The notes: generated by a model not told the origin, from the letters alone. Positions 41,094 through 53,746 are shown, counted from the first letter of the stretch. The stretch is DNA of 64,000 nt from Teichococcus aestuarii (GCF_003116135.1 NZ_PDOA01000003.1:248001-312000); one strand, 5' to 3'. Numbers and translations: made by a program.

Positions 41094-41186
41094 GGCACCT
41101 CACACCCCCGCCCGCCGATGGACCGTGGCCGCTCCCCGTGTAATAAGCGGCAGCGTTCGCAGCAAATATTGAGGGGACCCCGGACC

Positions 41187-43883
<2,697 letters not shown>

Positions 43884-43943
43884 GGCCGCGCCGGGCGGCG
43901 GGGGCGGTGGCGCAAGCCCCGTCCCTCCGGGCGGCAGGCAGGA

Positions 43944-43977
43944 AAAGGGCGCGTCCCCGGGCGGGGGCGCGCCCTTT
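43944..43977 (+). terminator. rho-independent terminator after acnA
   Basis: A 15-bp GC-rich stem (one T-G pair) with a GGGC loop, left arm 43944-43958 and right arm 43963-43977, flanked by an A-rich left side and TTTCC on the right. It lies 60 bases after the acnA stop. Confidence 0.75.
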
Positions 43978-44000
43978 CCGCGTTCAGGGGGCGGGCGGCT

Positions 44001-44120
44001 TCAGTTCTCCGGCCGCTGCATGCGCAGCGGCCCGAAGAGTGGCGCGTTCCAGGGCAGGGCCATCAGGCCCCGCAGCATGTTGCGGGCGGTGAGAGGCCGC
44101 TGGCGGGTGGTCCAGTTCAT
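44001..44120 (-). CDS. 39-aa small basic protein, unknown
   Basis: A short minus-strand ORF starting MNWTTRQRPLTARNMLRG and ending PLRMQRPEN. The ATG is preceded by a strong, well-spaced ribosome site (AGAGGAGA, eight bases). It lies in the 300-base stretch between acnA and the lipid kinase, which otherwise has no gene, and its stop is 23 bases beyond the acnA terminator stem. The product is basic, with a Pro/aromatic middle (LPWNAPLFGPL), and has no recognised homologue. The ribosome site makes translation likely despite the small size. Confidence 0.55.
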   Translation of the reverse strand: MNWTTRQRPLTARNMLRGLMALPWNAPLFGPLRMQRPEN

Positions 44121-44291
44121 GGGAATGTCTCCTCTGCTGCGCGATGCTGTCGAGTATCGTTCCCAATGGTGAAGCCTTCCTGAATTGCCCCTGAACTGCG
44201 GGCCATCTGGCCAAAAAGCCATCCGCCAGCCATGTCGCCCCGCAACCGCCCCGCTCAGGCCGCGTTCGGGCGCTGGAGAACCCCCCTGCCC

Positions 44292-45245
44292 ATGCGCGCC
44301 ACCCTGCTGCTGAACCCCCGCTCCGGCACGCTGCTGGGCGAGCCCGGACTCGCCGAGGCCCTGCCGGAAGCGCTGCGCCGCGCCGGCTTCGACCTCACCG
44401 TCATCGCCCCCGACGCGGCGCCGGACCTGCCCGGCCGCATCGCCCTGGCGCTGGAGACGGCCCCCGAGGCCCTCATCATCGGCGGCGGCGACGGCACCAT
44501 CCGCAGCGCCGCCGCCGCGCTGCGCGGCACCGGCGTGGCGCTCGGCGTGCTGCCGCTCGGCACCATGAACCTGCTGGCCCGCGACCTCGGCCTGCCGATG
44601 CCGCCGCTGGAGGCCGCCGCCGCCCTGGGCGATGCCCATGTGGCGCCGATCGACCTGGCGGAGGTGAATGGCGAGATCTTCCTCTGCCAGTCCGTCATCG
44701 GGCTGCCCAACCGCATCGGCCAGCACCGCGAGCGCTCCCGCGGCGATGGGCGGCTGGCCTCGCGCTGGCGGGTGGTGGTGGGGGCGGCGCGCGCCTTCTG
44801 GCGGCACCCGCCGCTGCGGCTCGGGCTGCGCCTGGGCACGCCAGGGCAGCCACCCGAAGTGGCGCCCGTGCTGCGTGTCTGGACCCGCGCCCTCTCGGTT
44901 GTGAACAACGCCTATGGCGAGGCGCCGGGCGCGCTGTTCCACCGGCCGCGCCTGGATGGCGGCATCCTGACCCTGCATGTGGCGCGCGGTTTCGGCCTGT
45001 GGTGGGTGGTGCGGCTGCTGCTGGCCATGGCCGCAGGCCGGTGGCGGCGGCAGTCCGGCCTGCTCAGCCGCCAGGCGACCGCCATTGTCCTGCACGCCCG
45101 CAAGCGCCATCTCTGGGTGATGAACGATGGCGAGGCGGCGCTGCTGGAAACCCCCCTGCACTACAGCCTCCACCCCCGGGCGTTGAAGGTGCTGGTGCCG
45201 CGCGGCCATGGGGCCGGGCAGGAGCAGGGGCCGGAGCCTGGCTGA
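44292..45245 (+). CDS. diacylglycerol/lipid kinase family protein
   Basis: Predicted 317-aa kinase of the DAGK catalytic family (YegS/BmrU-like). ATLLLNPRSGTLL opens the ATP-binding domain, IIGGGDGTIRSAAAAL is the nucleotide-binding glycine motif, and GVLPLGTMNLLARDLGLP the family hallmark. The C-terminal beta domain includes WVMNDGEAALLETP. It phosphorylates diacylglycerol, sphingoid or another lipid. I use the ATG at 44292 because the family starts just before the first strand; an in-frame ATG at 44232 would add 20 low-complexity residues. Confidence 0.88.
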   Translation: MRATLLLNPRSGTLLGEPGLAEALPEALRRAGFDLTVIAPDAAPDLPGRIALALETAPEALIIGGGDGTIRSAAAALRGTGVALGVLPLGTMNLLARDLGLPMPPLEAAAALGDAHVAPIDLAEVNGEIFLCQSVIGLPNRIGQHRERSRGDGRLASRWRVVVGAARAFWRHPPLRLGLRLGTPGQPPEVAPVLRVWTRALSVVNNAYGEAPGALFHRPRLDGGILTLHVARGFGLWWVVRLLLAMAAGRWRRQSGLLSRQATAIVLHARKRHLWVMNDGEAALLETPLHYSLHPRALKVLVPRGHGAGQEQGPEPG

Positions 45246-45341
45246 GGGCACGCGCATCCTTCCGCGCGCTCCAGGCGTTCTGCAACGCACCGCCCGCCGC
45301 ATGGCCCGTCCTCCGCGATGCCCGCCTCAGGAATTCCCGCA

Positions 45342-46166
45342 ATGACCTTGCCGCACCGCATCGACCACATCTCCGACCTGCATTTCGGCCGGGTGGACGA
45401 GCGCGTGGCGGAGGCGCTGATCGAGACGCTGAACGCCGAGCCGGCCAACCTGGTGGTGATCAGCGGCGACCTGACGATGCGCGCCCGCTCGCGCGAGTAC
45501 CGCGCGGCGTGCCGCTTCATGGAGGCGCTGCGCGCGCCGCTGCTGGTGGTGCCCGGCAACCACGACATCACCAACTACTGGCCCTGGGAGCGCTTCCTGG
45601 ACCCCTTCGGCCGCTGGCGCCGCTTCGTCGGCGGCGAGACGGAGCCGTTCTGGCGCAATGACCATGTGGCGGTGATCGGGCTGAACACGGTGGTGCGCGG
45701 CGGGCTGCACCTTGCCTGGGAAGGCGGCCGGGTGAAGCGCCACCGGCTGAAGCGCCTGCTGGACCGGCTGGACGAATTGCCGCCCGGCCTGTTCCGCATC
45801 GTCGTGGCGCACCACCCCTTCCTGGCACCCGAGGACGCCCCGGGCACGCCCCTGGCCCGCCGCGCGGCGCCGGCGCTGGAGGCGTTGCAGCGCGCCGGCG
45901 TGCGGCTGATCCTCTCAGGCCATCTGCACCGGGGCTATGTGCGGCTGCACCGCGGCGCCGCGGCGCCGGATTCGCAGCGGCCGGAGCTGCTGGTGGTGCA
46001 GGCCGGCTCGGCCATCTCCACCCGGCTGCGCGGCGAGCCGAATGCCTACAACCGCATCATTATCCAGGACCATGCGGCCCGCATCGAGCCGCGCCGCTGG
46101 GATGGCGCGGCCTGGGTTAGCGCCGCCGCCCCCGCCTGGCCCACCACGGTGCTGGCCGAGGACTGA
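45342..46166 (+). CDS. metallophosphoesterase (calcineurin-like)
   Basis: Predicted 274-aa phosphoesterase with the five metal-binding blocks in order: [27 protein letters not shown] and LSGHLHRGY. It resembles CpdA/Icc-type cyclic nucleotide phosphodiesterases and UDP-diacylglucosamine hydrolase relatives; substrate is not decidable. The start is the ATG after AGGAATTCCCGCA. An earlier in-frame ATG at 45318 adds eight residues. It follows the lipid kinase by 96 bases and may share its mRNA. Confidence 0.92.
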   Translation: MTLPHRIDHISDLHFGRVDERVAEALIETLNAEPANLVVISGDLTMRARSREYRAACRFMEALRAPLLVVPGNHDITNYWPWERFLDPFGRWRRFVGGETEPFWRNDHVAVIGLNTVVRGGLHLAWEGGRVKRHRLKRLLDRLDELPPGLFRIVVAHHPFLAPEDAPGTPLARRAAPALEALQRAGVRLILSGHLHRGYVRLHRGAAAPDSQRPELLVVQAGSAISTRLRGEPNAYNRIIIQDHAARIEPRRWDGAAWVSAAAPAWPTTVLAED

Positions 46167-46179
46167 GCGGCGTCGCGCA

Positions 46180-47325
46180 TCAGCGGGCCGGCAGGCGCCA
46201 GGCCAGCGGCAGCGCCAGGGCGCAGAGCCCCGCCATCAGCAGGAACACGCCGCCGCCCCAGGCGGCGTAGAACGGCCCCGAGAGCAGGGTGAACACCCCC
46301 ATCAGCAGGCCGACGCCGAGGGCAGCGTGCAGCGCCTGCGCGGTGCCCGCCTGCTCGGCCGGCACCAGCCGCAGGATCATGTGCATCGCCGCCAGGTGCT
46401 GGGCGCCGAAGGTGAGCGCGTGCAGCACCTGCATCAGCGCCAGGGCGGGCAGCCAGACGGTGCCGGCCATCAGCCCCCAGCGCAGGAGCCCCGCCCCCGC
46501 CGCCAGCAGCGCCATGCCGCGTGGCCCGACCCGCGCCATCAGCCGCCGCCCGAGCAGGAACAGCACCACCTCCCCCACCACGCCCAGGCCCCAGAGCAGG
46601 CCGATGGTGGCGGTGGAATGCCCCGCCGCCGTCCAGTGGATGCTGCCGAAGCCGTAATAGGCGGCGTGGCTGCTCTGGATCAGCCCGGAGAGCAGCAGCA
46701 GCCGCGTGAAACCGGGCAGGCGCAGCGTGGCGCCGAAGCCGCCCTTCGCCTGGCGCGGGGGCCGTGGCGGCGGGCGCGGCATCAGCAGGGTGGCGGCCAG
46801 GGTGGCCAGCATGGCGGCGCCGATCAGCACCGGCACGGCGCCATAGCCCCACACCCCCACCAGCCAGCCAGCCAGCATCGCCGCCGCCATGAAGGCCACC
46901 GAGCCGGCGGCGCGGACCTGCCCGTAGTCGAACAGCCCCTGGCGGGCGGCGGCGAGGCAGAGCGCGTCGGCCAGGGGCACCTGCGGCGCCATGGCGATGC
47001 CGAGCAGCACCTGCACCAGGATGAAGCCCAGCAACCCCGCCGCCGCCAGGAAGCCGCCCGCCACCAGCAGGCCCAGCAGCGCCAGCCCGCCCAGCAGCAG
47101 CCGGGCATCGCCCAGCGCGTCCGCCCAGCGCCCGGCCGCCGGCCCGGCCAGCAGCCGCGCCAGCGAGCCCAGCGCCAGCGCCAGCGCGATCTCGCCGGGC
47201 GAGAGGCCCCGGGCGGCCAGGAAGGCCGGCAGGAAGGGCTGCGTGACGCCGATGGCGGCGAAGATGGCGCTCAGCAGCAGGACATGGCGCAGGACGGGAA
47301 AGCGGAGGGCGGAGATGGCAGGCAC
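46180..47325 (-). CDS. MFS transporter (HcaT/LacY-like MFS_1)
   Basis: Predicted 381-aa transporter with 12 helices. LPAFLAARGLSPGEIALALALGSLARLLAGPAAGRWAD, given here as FLAARGLSPGEIALALA and GPAAGRWAD, is the loop 2-3 region of the 3-phenylpropionate (HcaT)-like MFS subgroup. QVRAAGSVAFM and LWGLGVVGEVVLFLLG are other matches. The substrate is unknown. The start is a GTG without an obvious ribosome site; a short upstream shift is possible. It converges with the phosphoesterase gene 13 bases away. Confidence 0.88.
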   Translation of the reverse strand: MPAISALRFPVLRHVLLLSAIFAAIGVTQPFLPAFLAARGLSPGEIALALALGSLARLLAGPAAGRWADALGDARLLLGGLALLGLLVAGGFLAAAGLLGFILVQVLLGIAMAPQVPLADALCLAAARQGLFDYGQVRAAGSVAFMAAAMLAGWLVGVWGYGAVPVLIGAAMLATLAATLLMPRPPPRPPRQAKGGFGATLRLPGFTRLLLLSGLIQSSHAAYYGFGSIHWTAAGHSTATIGLLWGLGVVGEVVLFLLGRRLMARVGPRGMALLAAGAGLLRWGLMAGTVWLPALALMQVLHALTFGAQHLAAMHMILRLVPAEQAGTAQALHAALGVGLLMGVFTLLSGPFYAAWGGGVFLLMAGLCALALPLAWRLPAR

Positions 47326-47376
47326 CAGAGGAGTCGGGAAGAAAGGGGCAGGCCGCCCCCGCCCTTCCCTTCTGCC

Positions 47377-49065
47377 TCAGGCCTGCCCGATGCGCAGCAG
47401 GAATCCATCCACCGCGCTGCGCAGCGTGGTGTTGCGCTGCTGCAGGCTCGCCGCCGCCTCGGAAAGCCGGCCGACCTCCTGCTGCGCCTCACCGGCGGCG
47501 CCGCGCACCTCGCCGCTGCGCTGCGCCACCTCGCCCGTGCCCTGCGCGGCGGCGGCGGCGGCGCGGGCGATCTCGCGGGTGGCGGCGCCCTGCTGCTCCA
47601 CCGCCGCAGCGATGCTGCCGCTGATGCGGTCCACCTCCGCGATAGTGCCGGCGATGCCGCTGATCGCCTCCACCGCCGCACCCGTGGCCTGCCGCATGGC
47701 GGTGATCTGGCTGCTGATCTCCTCGGTGGCGCGGGCGGTCTGCCCGGCGAGGTTCTTCACCTCGGAGGCGACCACGGCGAAGCCCTTGCCTGCCTCCCCC
47801 GCCCGCGCCGCCTCGATCGTGGCGTTGAGCGCCAGCAGATTGGTCTGCCCGGCGATGTCGCCGATCAGCTTCACCACGTCGCCGATGCGCGCCGCCGCCT
47901 CGGTCAGCCCCTGCACCGTCTGGTCGCTGCGGCGGGCGGCCTCGGCGGCGCCGGCGGTCACCTGGGTGGCCTCGGCCGTTTGGCGGGCGATCTCCTGCAC
48001 GGCGGAGGCCATCTGCTCGGCGGCGGCGGCGACGGTGCGCACCTCCTGCGACGTGCCATCGGCGGCGCTGGCCGCCGCGCCACCCGCCCGCGCGGTGCGG
48101 TCGGCCACGCCGCGCAGCGTGGCGGAGGCGCTCTCCACCGCCCCGGCCGCCTGGCTCAGCCCGGCCATGGCGGCATCCACCTCCTGGCGGAAGTCGCTCA
48201 CGGCCGTGGCATAGGCCTCGGCGCGCCGCAGCCGGGCCTCCGCCGCTTCCCGCGCCTGCTGCTCCACCCCTTCGGCATGGCGCAGATTCTCGCGCAGGCT
48301 CTCGGCCGCGCCGGCCAGCACGCCGATCTCGTCCGGCCGGCTGGCACCGGGGACGGGCTGGCCCAGATCGCCCGCCGCCATGTTGGCGATGCCCCCCGTG
48401 GCGGCCGAGAGCGGCCGCAGGATGCTGCGGCGGATGGTGACGATCAGCGTTGCGCCCAGTATGGCGAGGCCCGTGCAGACCAGCGCCAGCAGCATGGCGG
48501 AGAGGCGGTCGGCATAGGCGATGGCCTCCCGGGCCGCATGCTCGCTCTGCGCCTCGGCGCTCTTGGCGGCACGGTCCAGCATCTCGTTCAGGGCCCGGCG
48601 GTTGGCCCGGTTGGCCTCGTTGTTGCCCATGGCGTTGGCGGCGGGGGGCCCTGTCTCCACGCCGACGCGGGCGACCTCGGTGCGGAAGCGCACGAACTCG
48701 CCGGTGATGCGCGACAATTCGTGGAAGGCGGGAAGCTCCTCCGGCCGCAGCAGGGCCTGCCAGGCCTCCATCTCGGCCTGCAGCCCGGCCAGGGCGCGGC
48801 GCAGCGAGGCGGCCGCCTTCTCCGCATCGCTGCCGGGCTGGGCGAAGTACAGCAGGCGGCTGTCCGAGACCGCCTCCATGACCCGCCCGTTCACCCGCTC
48901 GACCCGCCAGGCGATCGCGCCGGTCCGCTGCGTGGCCTGCACCTCCACCCGGTAGCTGGAGAGCGCCCACATGGCGAAGCTGGCCGTGACCAGCGCCACC
49001 AGCGCAGACAGCCCCAGCAGGACGTAGAGGCGTGTGGCGAGCGAACGCGACAACCAGCCGATCAT
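47377..49065 (-). CDS. methyl-accepting chemotaxis protein
   Basis: Predicted 562-aa inner-membrane chemoreceptor. One helix near residues 13-35, a four-helix-bundle-like periplasmic sensor, a second helix near 190-212 ([19 protein letters not shown]), a HAMP domain to about 265, then the signalling coiled coil. The hairpin tip is [20 protein letters not shown] followed by [17 protein letters not shown], the region that contacts CheA/CheW. Ligand unknown. ATG at 49065 has a GGTGAGAGAT ribosome site and is preferred over a GTG 12 bases upstream. No che genes are adjacent. Confidence 0.93.
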   Translation of the reverse strand: MIGWLSRSLATRLYVLLGLSALVALVTASFAMWALSSYRVEVQATQRTGAIAWRVERVNGRVMEAVSDSRLLYFAQPGSDAEKAAASLRRALAGLQAEMEAWQALLRPEELPAFHELSRITGEFVRFRTEVARVGVETGPPAANAMGNNEANRANRRALNEMLDRAAKSAEAQSEHAAREAIAYADRLSAMLLALVCTGLAILGATLIVTIRRSILRPLSAATGGIANMAAGDLGQPVPGASRPDEIGVLAGAAESLRENLRHAEGVEQQAREAAEARLRRAEAYATAVSDFRQEVDAAMAGLSQAAGAVESASATLRGVADRTARAGGAAASAADGTSQEVRTVAAAAEQMASAVQEIARQTAEATQVTAGAAEAARRSDQTVQGLTEAAARIGDVVKLIGDIAGQTNLLALNATIEAARAGEAGKGFAVVASEVKNLAGQTARATEEISSQITAMRQATGAAVEAISGIAGTIAEVDRISGSIAAAVEQQGAATREIARAAAAAAQGTGEVAQRSGEVRGAAGEAQQEVGRLSEAAASLQQRNTTLRSAVDGFLLRIGQA

Positions 49066-49140
49066 GAAATCTCTCACCCTCTTCCGGACGTGCCGCCCCC
49101 TATGCGGGCTGCCCGCAGGGCCCGTGCATCCTCAGCGGGG

Positions 49141-49160
49141 CAGTACTGCCATTCCGTTAA
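49141..49160 (-). promoter_or_regulatory. motif TTRACGGAATGGCA, second copy
   Basis: On the minus strand this reads TTAACGGAATGGCAGTACTG and points at the chemoreceptor, about 75-95 bases before its start. It matches 19831-19850 upstream of PhaZ at 14 of the first 15 positions outside the R base, and here GGCAGTACTGCC is a perfect 12-bp palindrome. Probably a binding site of an unidentified regulator. Confidence 0.45.
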
Positions 49161-49221
49161 AAAGCCCCGCCGCGCGCAGCGTGGTTGCCAAGCCCCCTCG
49201 CTTGGCCCACTTAGGCACGAG

Positions 49222-52110
49222 ATGCCCGTTCTCTCCCCGTACTCGTCCTCCACCGCCTCCATGTTTCCCGCGCGCGTCAAGGCCGTCCTGGGTCCGACCA
49301 ACACCGGCAAGACCCACTTGGCCATCACCCGCTTGCTGGCGCATGAGACCGGCATCATCGGCTTTCCGCTGCGCCTGCTGGCGCGGGAGAACTACGACCG
49401 CATGGTGGCGCTGAAGGGGGAGGAGCGTGTCGCCCTCATCACCGGCGAGGAGAAGATCCTGCCGCCCGGCGCCAAGTGGTTCGCCTGCACGGTGGAGGCC
49501 ATGCCGCTCGACCGGCGGGTGGAGTTCGTCGCGGTGGACGAGATCCAGCTCTGCGCCGACCCGGACCGCGGCCATGTCTTCACCGACCGGCTGCTGCATG
49601 CGCGCGGCATGGTCGAGACCATGTTCCTCGGCGCCGAGACCATCCGCCCGCTGCTGCAGCGGCTGGTGCCGCAGGCCGAGATCGAGACCCGGCCGCGGCT
49701 GTCGCAGCTGCGCTACGCGGGGCCCGCCAAGCTGACGCGGCTGCCGCCGCGCTCCGCCGTGGTCGCCTTCTCGGCCAGCGAGGTCTATGCCATCGCCGAG
49801 GCGATCCGCCGCCGGCGCGGCGGCTGCGCGGTGGTGATGGGCCGGCTCAGCCCACGCACCCGCAACGCCCAGGTGGCGCTCTACCAGAACCGCGAGGTGG
49901 ACTTCCTGGTGGCGACGGACGCCATCGGCATGGGGCTGAACATGGATGTGGACCATGTCGCCTTCGCCTCGCTGCAGAAGTTCGACGGCCACCGCCCCCG
50001 CCCGCTCTCGGCGCAGGAGGCGGCGCAGATCGCCGGCCGCGCCGGGCGCGGCATGCGCGACGGCACCTTCGGCGTGACGGCCGACTGCCCGCCCCTGCCG
50101 GAGGAGATGGTGGCCAAGATCGAGGGCCATCACTTCGAGTCGCTCGGCACGCTGGCTTGGCGCAACGCCGATCTCGACCTCTCCGGCATCGACGCGCTGC
50201 TCGACAGCCTGGCTGCCCCGCCGCCCGTGCCCGGCCTCGCCAAGGGCAATGACGCGACCGACCACATCACCCTCGAGGCCCTCTCGCGCGACCAGGAGAT
50301 CCGCCAGGTGGCGCGCGGGCGGACGCGCATGCGGCTGCTGTGGGAAGCCTGCCAGATCCCGGATTTCCGCAAGCTGGCCGATGACAGCCACACGCGGCTC
50401 TGCGCCCGCGTCTTCCTCCACCTGGCGAAGGAAGGGCACCTGCCCGCCGACTGGGTGGCCGGGCAGATCGCCCAGTGCGCCACCACCGAGGGCGACCTCG
50501 ACACGCTGATGACGCGCCTCTCGGCGATTCGGGTCTGGACCTATATCGCGGCGCGTGCAGACTGGGTGCGCGACGCCGCCCGTTTCCAGGACGCCGCCCG
50601 CGCCGCCGAGGATGCTGTCAGCGATGCGCTGCATGAGCGCCTGACCGCCCGCTTCGTCGACCGCCGCGCGGCGCACCTGATCCGCCGGCTCGACGAGTCC
50701 GCCGACGAACTCCTCTCCGCCGTCACCCGCCAGGGTGAGGTGGTGGTGGAAGGCCACCCCGTTGGCCAAGTGAAGGGTTTCGTGTTTGAACCCGATGCCG
50801 CTGCGGGTAATGGGGAGGAGCGCAAGCTTGTCCTGCGTGCCGCCCGCCGTGCCCTGCAGAGTGAGATGCCGAAGCGCGTGACTGAGATCGAAACCGCGTC
50901 CGACGACGCTTTCGCCCTGACCCCGTCCCACCGCATCACCTGGAACGGTGACGAGGTCGCCCGCCTGCGGCCCGGACCCACCCCGGACAAGCCGCTGGTC
51001 GAGCCGCTGCCCACCGACCTGCTGGACGGCGCGCAGCGGGAGCGTATCCGCGCCCGCCTCGCCACCTGGATCGAGGCGGCCATCAAGCGGGAATTCGCCC
51101 CGCTCGACGTGGTGGAGGCCAAGGCCGCCGAGGATGGCGCGCTGCGCGGCCCCGCCTTCCGCCTGCGCGAGTATCTCGGCCTGGTGCCCGGTGGCACCGA
51201 GGCGGAGGTGAACCCCGAGCTGCGGCAGAAGCTGAAGGCCATCGGCATCCGCGCCGGGCGCTTCGCGCTCTATTTGCCCGAGATGCTCAAGCCCAAGCCG
51301 ATGGCGCTGCGCGCCCAGCTCTGGGCGCTGAAAGCCGAGTGCGACGTGCCGGTGGTGCCGGGCGGCGGCCTCGTCTCCGTGCCGCCGCCGGAAGGCTGGC
51401 CGGAGGGCTTCGCCGCCACCATGGGCTGGGTGCAGGCCGGGCCGGTGCTGCTGCGGCTCGACGTCGCCGAGCGCGTGGCCGGCGAGCTCGGCCACCTGAC
51501 CCGCCGCGCGCCCGCCATGCTGCCGGCCGACGTGGCCAGCCGCCTGGGCGTGAAGGCCGACGTGCTGCCCGCCGTGCTGCAGGCGCTGGGCTTCCGGCTG
51601 CTGACGCCGGAGGCGCTGGCCGAGGATGCGTTCGGCCCGCCCGCCCCCGCCATGGTCAGCGCCCGCCGGGAGGACCGCGGCCGCTTCCGCCCGGGCCGCC
51701 CCGGCGAGCGCCGCGATGGCCGCCCGGCGGAGCGCCGCCCGGAGCGGGGCGGCGAGCGTGGGGGCGAACGTGGCCCCCGCCCGCCGCGCGAGGCCGCGCC
51801 CGCCGCCGAAGGCACCCCCGAGGGCACGCCCCCGGCGCCGGAGCGGGAGCCGCGCCGCGAGCGCGGCCCGCGCGACCAGGCCGGTGGTGGACCGCGCTTC
51901 CAGGGCAAGGGCGGCCCCCGCCCGCAGGGAGACCGCCACCAGGGCGACCGGCCGCCGCGCCCGCAGGGCGACCGCGGCGACCGCCGTGGCCCGCGCAACG
52001 ACCGCGGGCAGGAGCCACGCTCCTTCTCCTTCTCGCCCGAGAAGGGCAAGGGGCCGGACCCGGACAGCCCCTTCGCGGTGCTGGCGCGGCTGAAGCTGGG
52101 CAAGGACTGA
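49222..52110 (+). CDS. SUV3-like RNA helicase with Arg/Gly-rich tail
   Basis: Predicted 962-aa superfamily 2 helicase related to mitochondrial SUV3. Walker A GPTNTGKT at 24-31, DEIQ box at 106-109, SAS-like SASEVYAI, and the RecA2 motifs VATDAIGMGLNMDV and AQIAGRAGRGMRDGTFG. From about residue 812 to 940 the protein is disordered and rich in Arg, Gly, Pro and Glu (RGG-like), as in RNA-degradation helicases that bind RNA or partner enzymes. It is followed 1 base later by the S4 protein. The open frame extends far upstream but that part is a non-coding shadow. Confidence 0.9.
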   Translation: MPVLSPYSSSTASMFPARVKAVLGPTNTGKTHLAITRLLAHETGIIGFPLRLLARENYDRMVALKGEERVALITGEEKILPPGAKWFACTVEAMPLDRRVEFVAVDEIQLCADPDRGHVFTDRLLHARGMVETMFLGAETIRPLLQRLVPQAEIETRPRLSQLRYAGPAKLTRLPPRSAVVAFSASEVYAIAEAIRRRRGGCAVVMGRLSPRTRNAQVALYQNREVDFLVATDAIGMGLNMDVDHVAFASLQKFDGHRPRPLSAQEAAQIAGRAGRGMRDGTFGVTADCPPLPEEMVAKIEGHHFESLGTLAWRNADLDLSGIDALLDSLAAPPPVPGLAKGNDATDHITLEALSRDQEIRQVARGRTRMRLLWEACQIPDFRKLADDSHTRLCARVFLHLAKEGHLPADWVAGQIAQCATTEGDLDTLMTRLSAIRVWTYIAARADWVRDAARFQDAARAAEDAVSDALHERLTARFVDRRAAHLIRRLDESADELLSAVTRQGEVVVEGHPVGQVKGFVFEPDAAAGNGEERKLVLRAARRALQSEMPKRVTEIETASDDAFALTPSHRITWNGDEVARLRPGPTPDKPLVEPLPTDLLDGAQRERIRARLATWIEAAIKREFAPLDVVEAKAAEDGALRGPAFRLREYLGLVPGGTEAEVNPELRQKLKAIGIRAGRFALYLPEMLKPKPMALRAQLWALKAECDVPVVPGGGLVSVPPPEGWPEGFAATMGWVQAGPVLLRLDVAERVAGELGHLTRRAPAMLPADVASRLGVKADVLPAVLQALGFRLLTPEALAEDAFGPPAPAMVSARREDRGRFRPGRPGERRDGRPAERRPERGGERGGERGPRPPREAAPAAEGTPEGTPPAPEREPRRERGPRDQAGGGPRFQGKGGPRPQGDRHQGDRPPRPQGDRGDRRGPRNDRGQEPRSFSFSPEKGKGPDPDSPFAVLARLKLGKD

Positions 52111-52111
52111 C

Positions 52112-52441
52112 TTGGCGGCCGGCGGCGACGAGGACCGCGACTGGCAGCGGCTCGACAAGTGGCTGTGGTGCGCGCGGGTGGCCAAGACCCGCGCGGATTG
52201 CTCCCGCCTCGTGGCGCGCGGCGCCGTCCGCCTCAACCGCCAGCCGGTGGACAAGCCGCACGCGAAGCTCCGCCCCGGTGATGTGATGACCCTCGCCCTC
52301 GGCGGGCCGGAGCGTGGCAGCGTACGGGTCTGGCGCATCCTGGCCCTGGCCGGCCGGCGCGGCCCCGCCCCCGAGGCGCGCGCCCTCTACGAGGACCTGA
52401 CCGAGCCGCCGCCAGGCGCCCCGCCGCCCGCCGCGCCCTGA
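52112..52441 (+). CDS. S4 domain RNA-binding protein (Hsp15-like)
   Basis: Predicted 109-aa RNA-binding protein. [18 protein letters not shown] and [18 protein letters not shown] are the S4 domain of Hsp15/HslR-like heat-shock proteins, which bind stalled 50S subunits. The start is a TTG one base after the helicase stop, with AAGGA upstream, so both are co-translated. The Pro-rich C-terminal tail of about 25 residues is unstructured. Pairing with the SUV3-like helicase is conserved in alphaproteobacteria as I recall it. Confidence 0.88.
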   Translation: MAAGGDEDRDWQRLDKWLWCARVAKTRADCSRLVARGAVRLNRQPVDKPHAKLRPGDVMTLALGGPERGSVRVWRILALAGRRGPAPEARALYEDLTEPPPGAPPPAAP

Positions 52442-52581
52442 CCTCCGCCATGCCCGGCGCGGGGCCGCGCCATCGCAGAAAGGCGGTTGCGCGGGCGGGC
52501 ATTGCGGTCCATTTCTCCGCCGCGCGCCAGGGTGTCTGGCGCAGGAGCTGTCTGGAACGGACGGCAGAAGGATTGGGGCCC

Positions 52582-52914
52582 GTGACCTACGTCGTCACCG
52601 AGAACTGCATTCGCTGCAAGTACATGGACTGCGTGGAAGTCTGTCCGGTGGATTGCTTCTACGTGGGCGAGAACATGCTGGTCATCCACCCGGATGAATG
52701 CATCGACTGCGGCGTCTGCGAGCCCGAATGCCCCGCCGAGGCCATCTTCCCCGACAGCGACGACCGCGCCGCCGAATGGGCGGAGCTGAACCGCACCTAC
52801 GCCCAGCAATGGCCGAACATCACCCGCAAGGGCGAGGCGCCGGCCGATGCCGAGGAATGGAACGGCAAGCCGGACAAGAAAGAGCTGTTCGACCCCAAGC
52901 CCGGCGCCGCGTGA
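52582..52914 (+). CDS. fdxA: seven-iron ferredoxin FdxA
   Basis: Predicted 110-aa bacterial-type 7Fe ferredoxin. Cys9, Cys17 and Cys50 with the other ligands of CxxC...CP and [14 protein letters not shown] bind one [3Fe-4S] and one [4Fe-4S] cluster; Cys12, Cys21, Cys25, Cys40, Cys43 and Cys46 are the remaining cysteines. The long C-terminal tail ([17 protein letters not shown]) is typical for FdxA of alphaproteobacteria. The start is a GTG with AGAAGGA upstream. It donates low-potential electrons; the specific partner is unknown. Confidence 0.95.
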   Translation: MTYVVTENCIRCKYMDCVEVCPVDCFYVGENMLVIHPDECIDCGVCEPECPAEAIFPDSDDRAAEWAELNRTYAQQWPNITRKGEAPADAEEWNGKPDKKELFDPKPGAA

Positions 52915-53074
52915 CGAATCACGCGTTTTTTGCTATCCTGCGATTTGGGCCTGGTTGTCCGCGCCCCGGCGCGGCCCCAGCTTTTCTGGGTGCGTGAGGC
53001 GATGAACGCGCGGCCGGCTCCCTCCGGTGGCGCCGCCCCTCCCCGCACTTGCGGTTCGCAGGAGTAGACAGCGG

Positions 53075-53746
53075 ATGAAGCCACCCGCCGGCGCGAGATC
53101 CACCAGCACGCAACCCGAGCCGGCCCCGGCCGAATCCCGAACCTCCCCCCGCATCCTACCCGGACGTCGCCCAGGCATGTCGGAATCCCAGAGCCCCTCT
53201 CCCACCGAAGGCGGGTCCTCCCGCCCTGTTCCGCCGCCCAAGCCGCTCGGCAACCAGGGCAGCGAGTTCAAGGCCGGCGACCATGTGGTGTACCCGACCC
53301 ACGGCGTGGGCCAGGTGCAGGGCATCGAGAGCATGGCCGTGGCCGGCACGGAGCTGAAGGTGATCATCGTCACCTTCGAGGAGAACCGCATGACGCTGCG
53401 GGTGCCGCTGAACAAGGCGGCCTCCTCCGGCCTGCGCAAGCTCGCCAACACCAACATGATGGGCGAGGCGCTGGAGACGCTGAAGGGCCGCGCCCGCATC
53501 AAGCGCACCATGTGGTCCCGCCGCGCCCAGGAATACGAGCAGAAGATCAACAGCGGCGACCCCGTGCAGATCGCCGAGGTGGTGCGCGACCTGCACCGCA
53601 ATGCCGGCCAGCCGGACCAGTCCTTCTCCGAGCGGCAGATCTACGAGCTGGCCATGGACCGGCTGGCCGCCGAGGTCGCGGCGATCGACGGCACCGACAA
53701 GAACGCGGCGATGAACAAGCTGCTGGAGCACCTGAAGCAGGGCTGA
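53075..53746 (+). CDS. carD: CarD family transcriptional regulator
   Basis: Predicted 223-aa RNA-polymerase-binding regulator. The Tudor-like RID domain starts FKAGDHVVYPTHGVGQVQGIE (given as DHVVYPTHGVGQVQG), with NRMTLRVPLNKA, and a helical C-terminal DNA-binding domain ends TDKNAAMNKLLEHLKQG. CarD stabilises open promoter complexes at ribosomal and growth promoters. The ATG at 53075 has AGGAG ten bases upstream. The later ATG at 53177 has no ribosome site but would give the more usual length of 189 aa; the extra 34 residues are disordered. Confidence 0.93.
   Translation: MKPPAGARSTSTQPEPAPAESRTSPRILPGRRPGMSESQSPSPTEGGSSRPVPPPKPLGNQGSEFKAGDHVVYPTHGVGQVQGIESMAVAGTELKVIIVTFEENRMTLRVPLNKAASSGLRKLANTNMMGEALETLKGRARIKRTMWSRRAQEYEQKINSGDPVQIAEVVRDLHRNAGQPDQSFSERQIYELAMDRLAAEVAAIDGTDKNAAMNKLLEHLKQG

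Noticed and set aside
45937-49221. Very long open frame (over 3 kb) upstream of and in frame with the helicase
   Set aside because: It overlaps the phosphoesterase, MFS and chemoreceptor genes, has Gln/His/Arg-rich shadow composition, and no domain. High GC content removes stop codons by chance.
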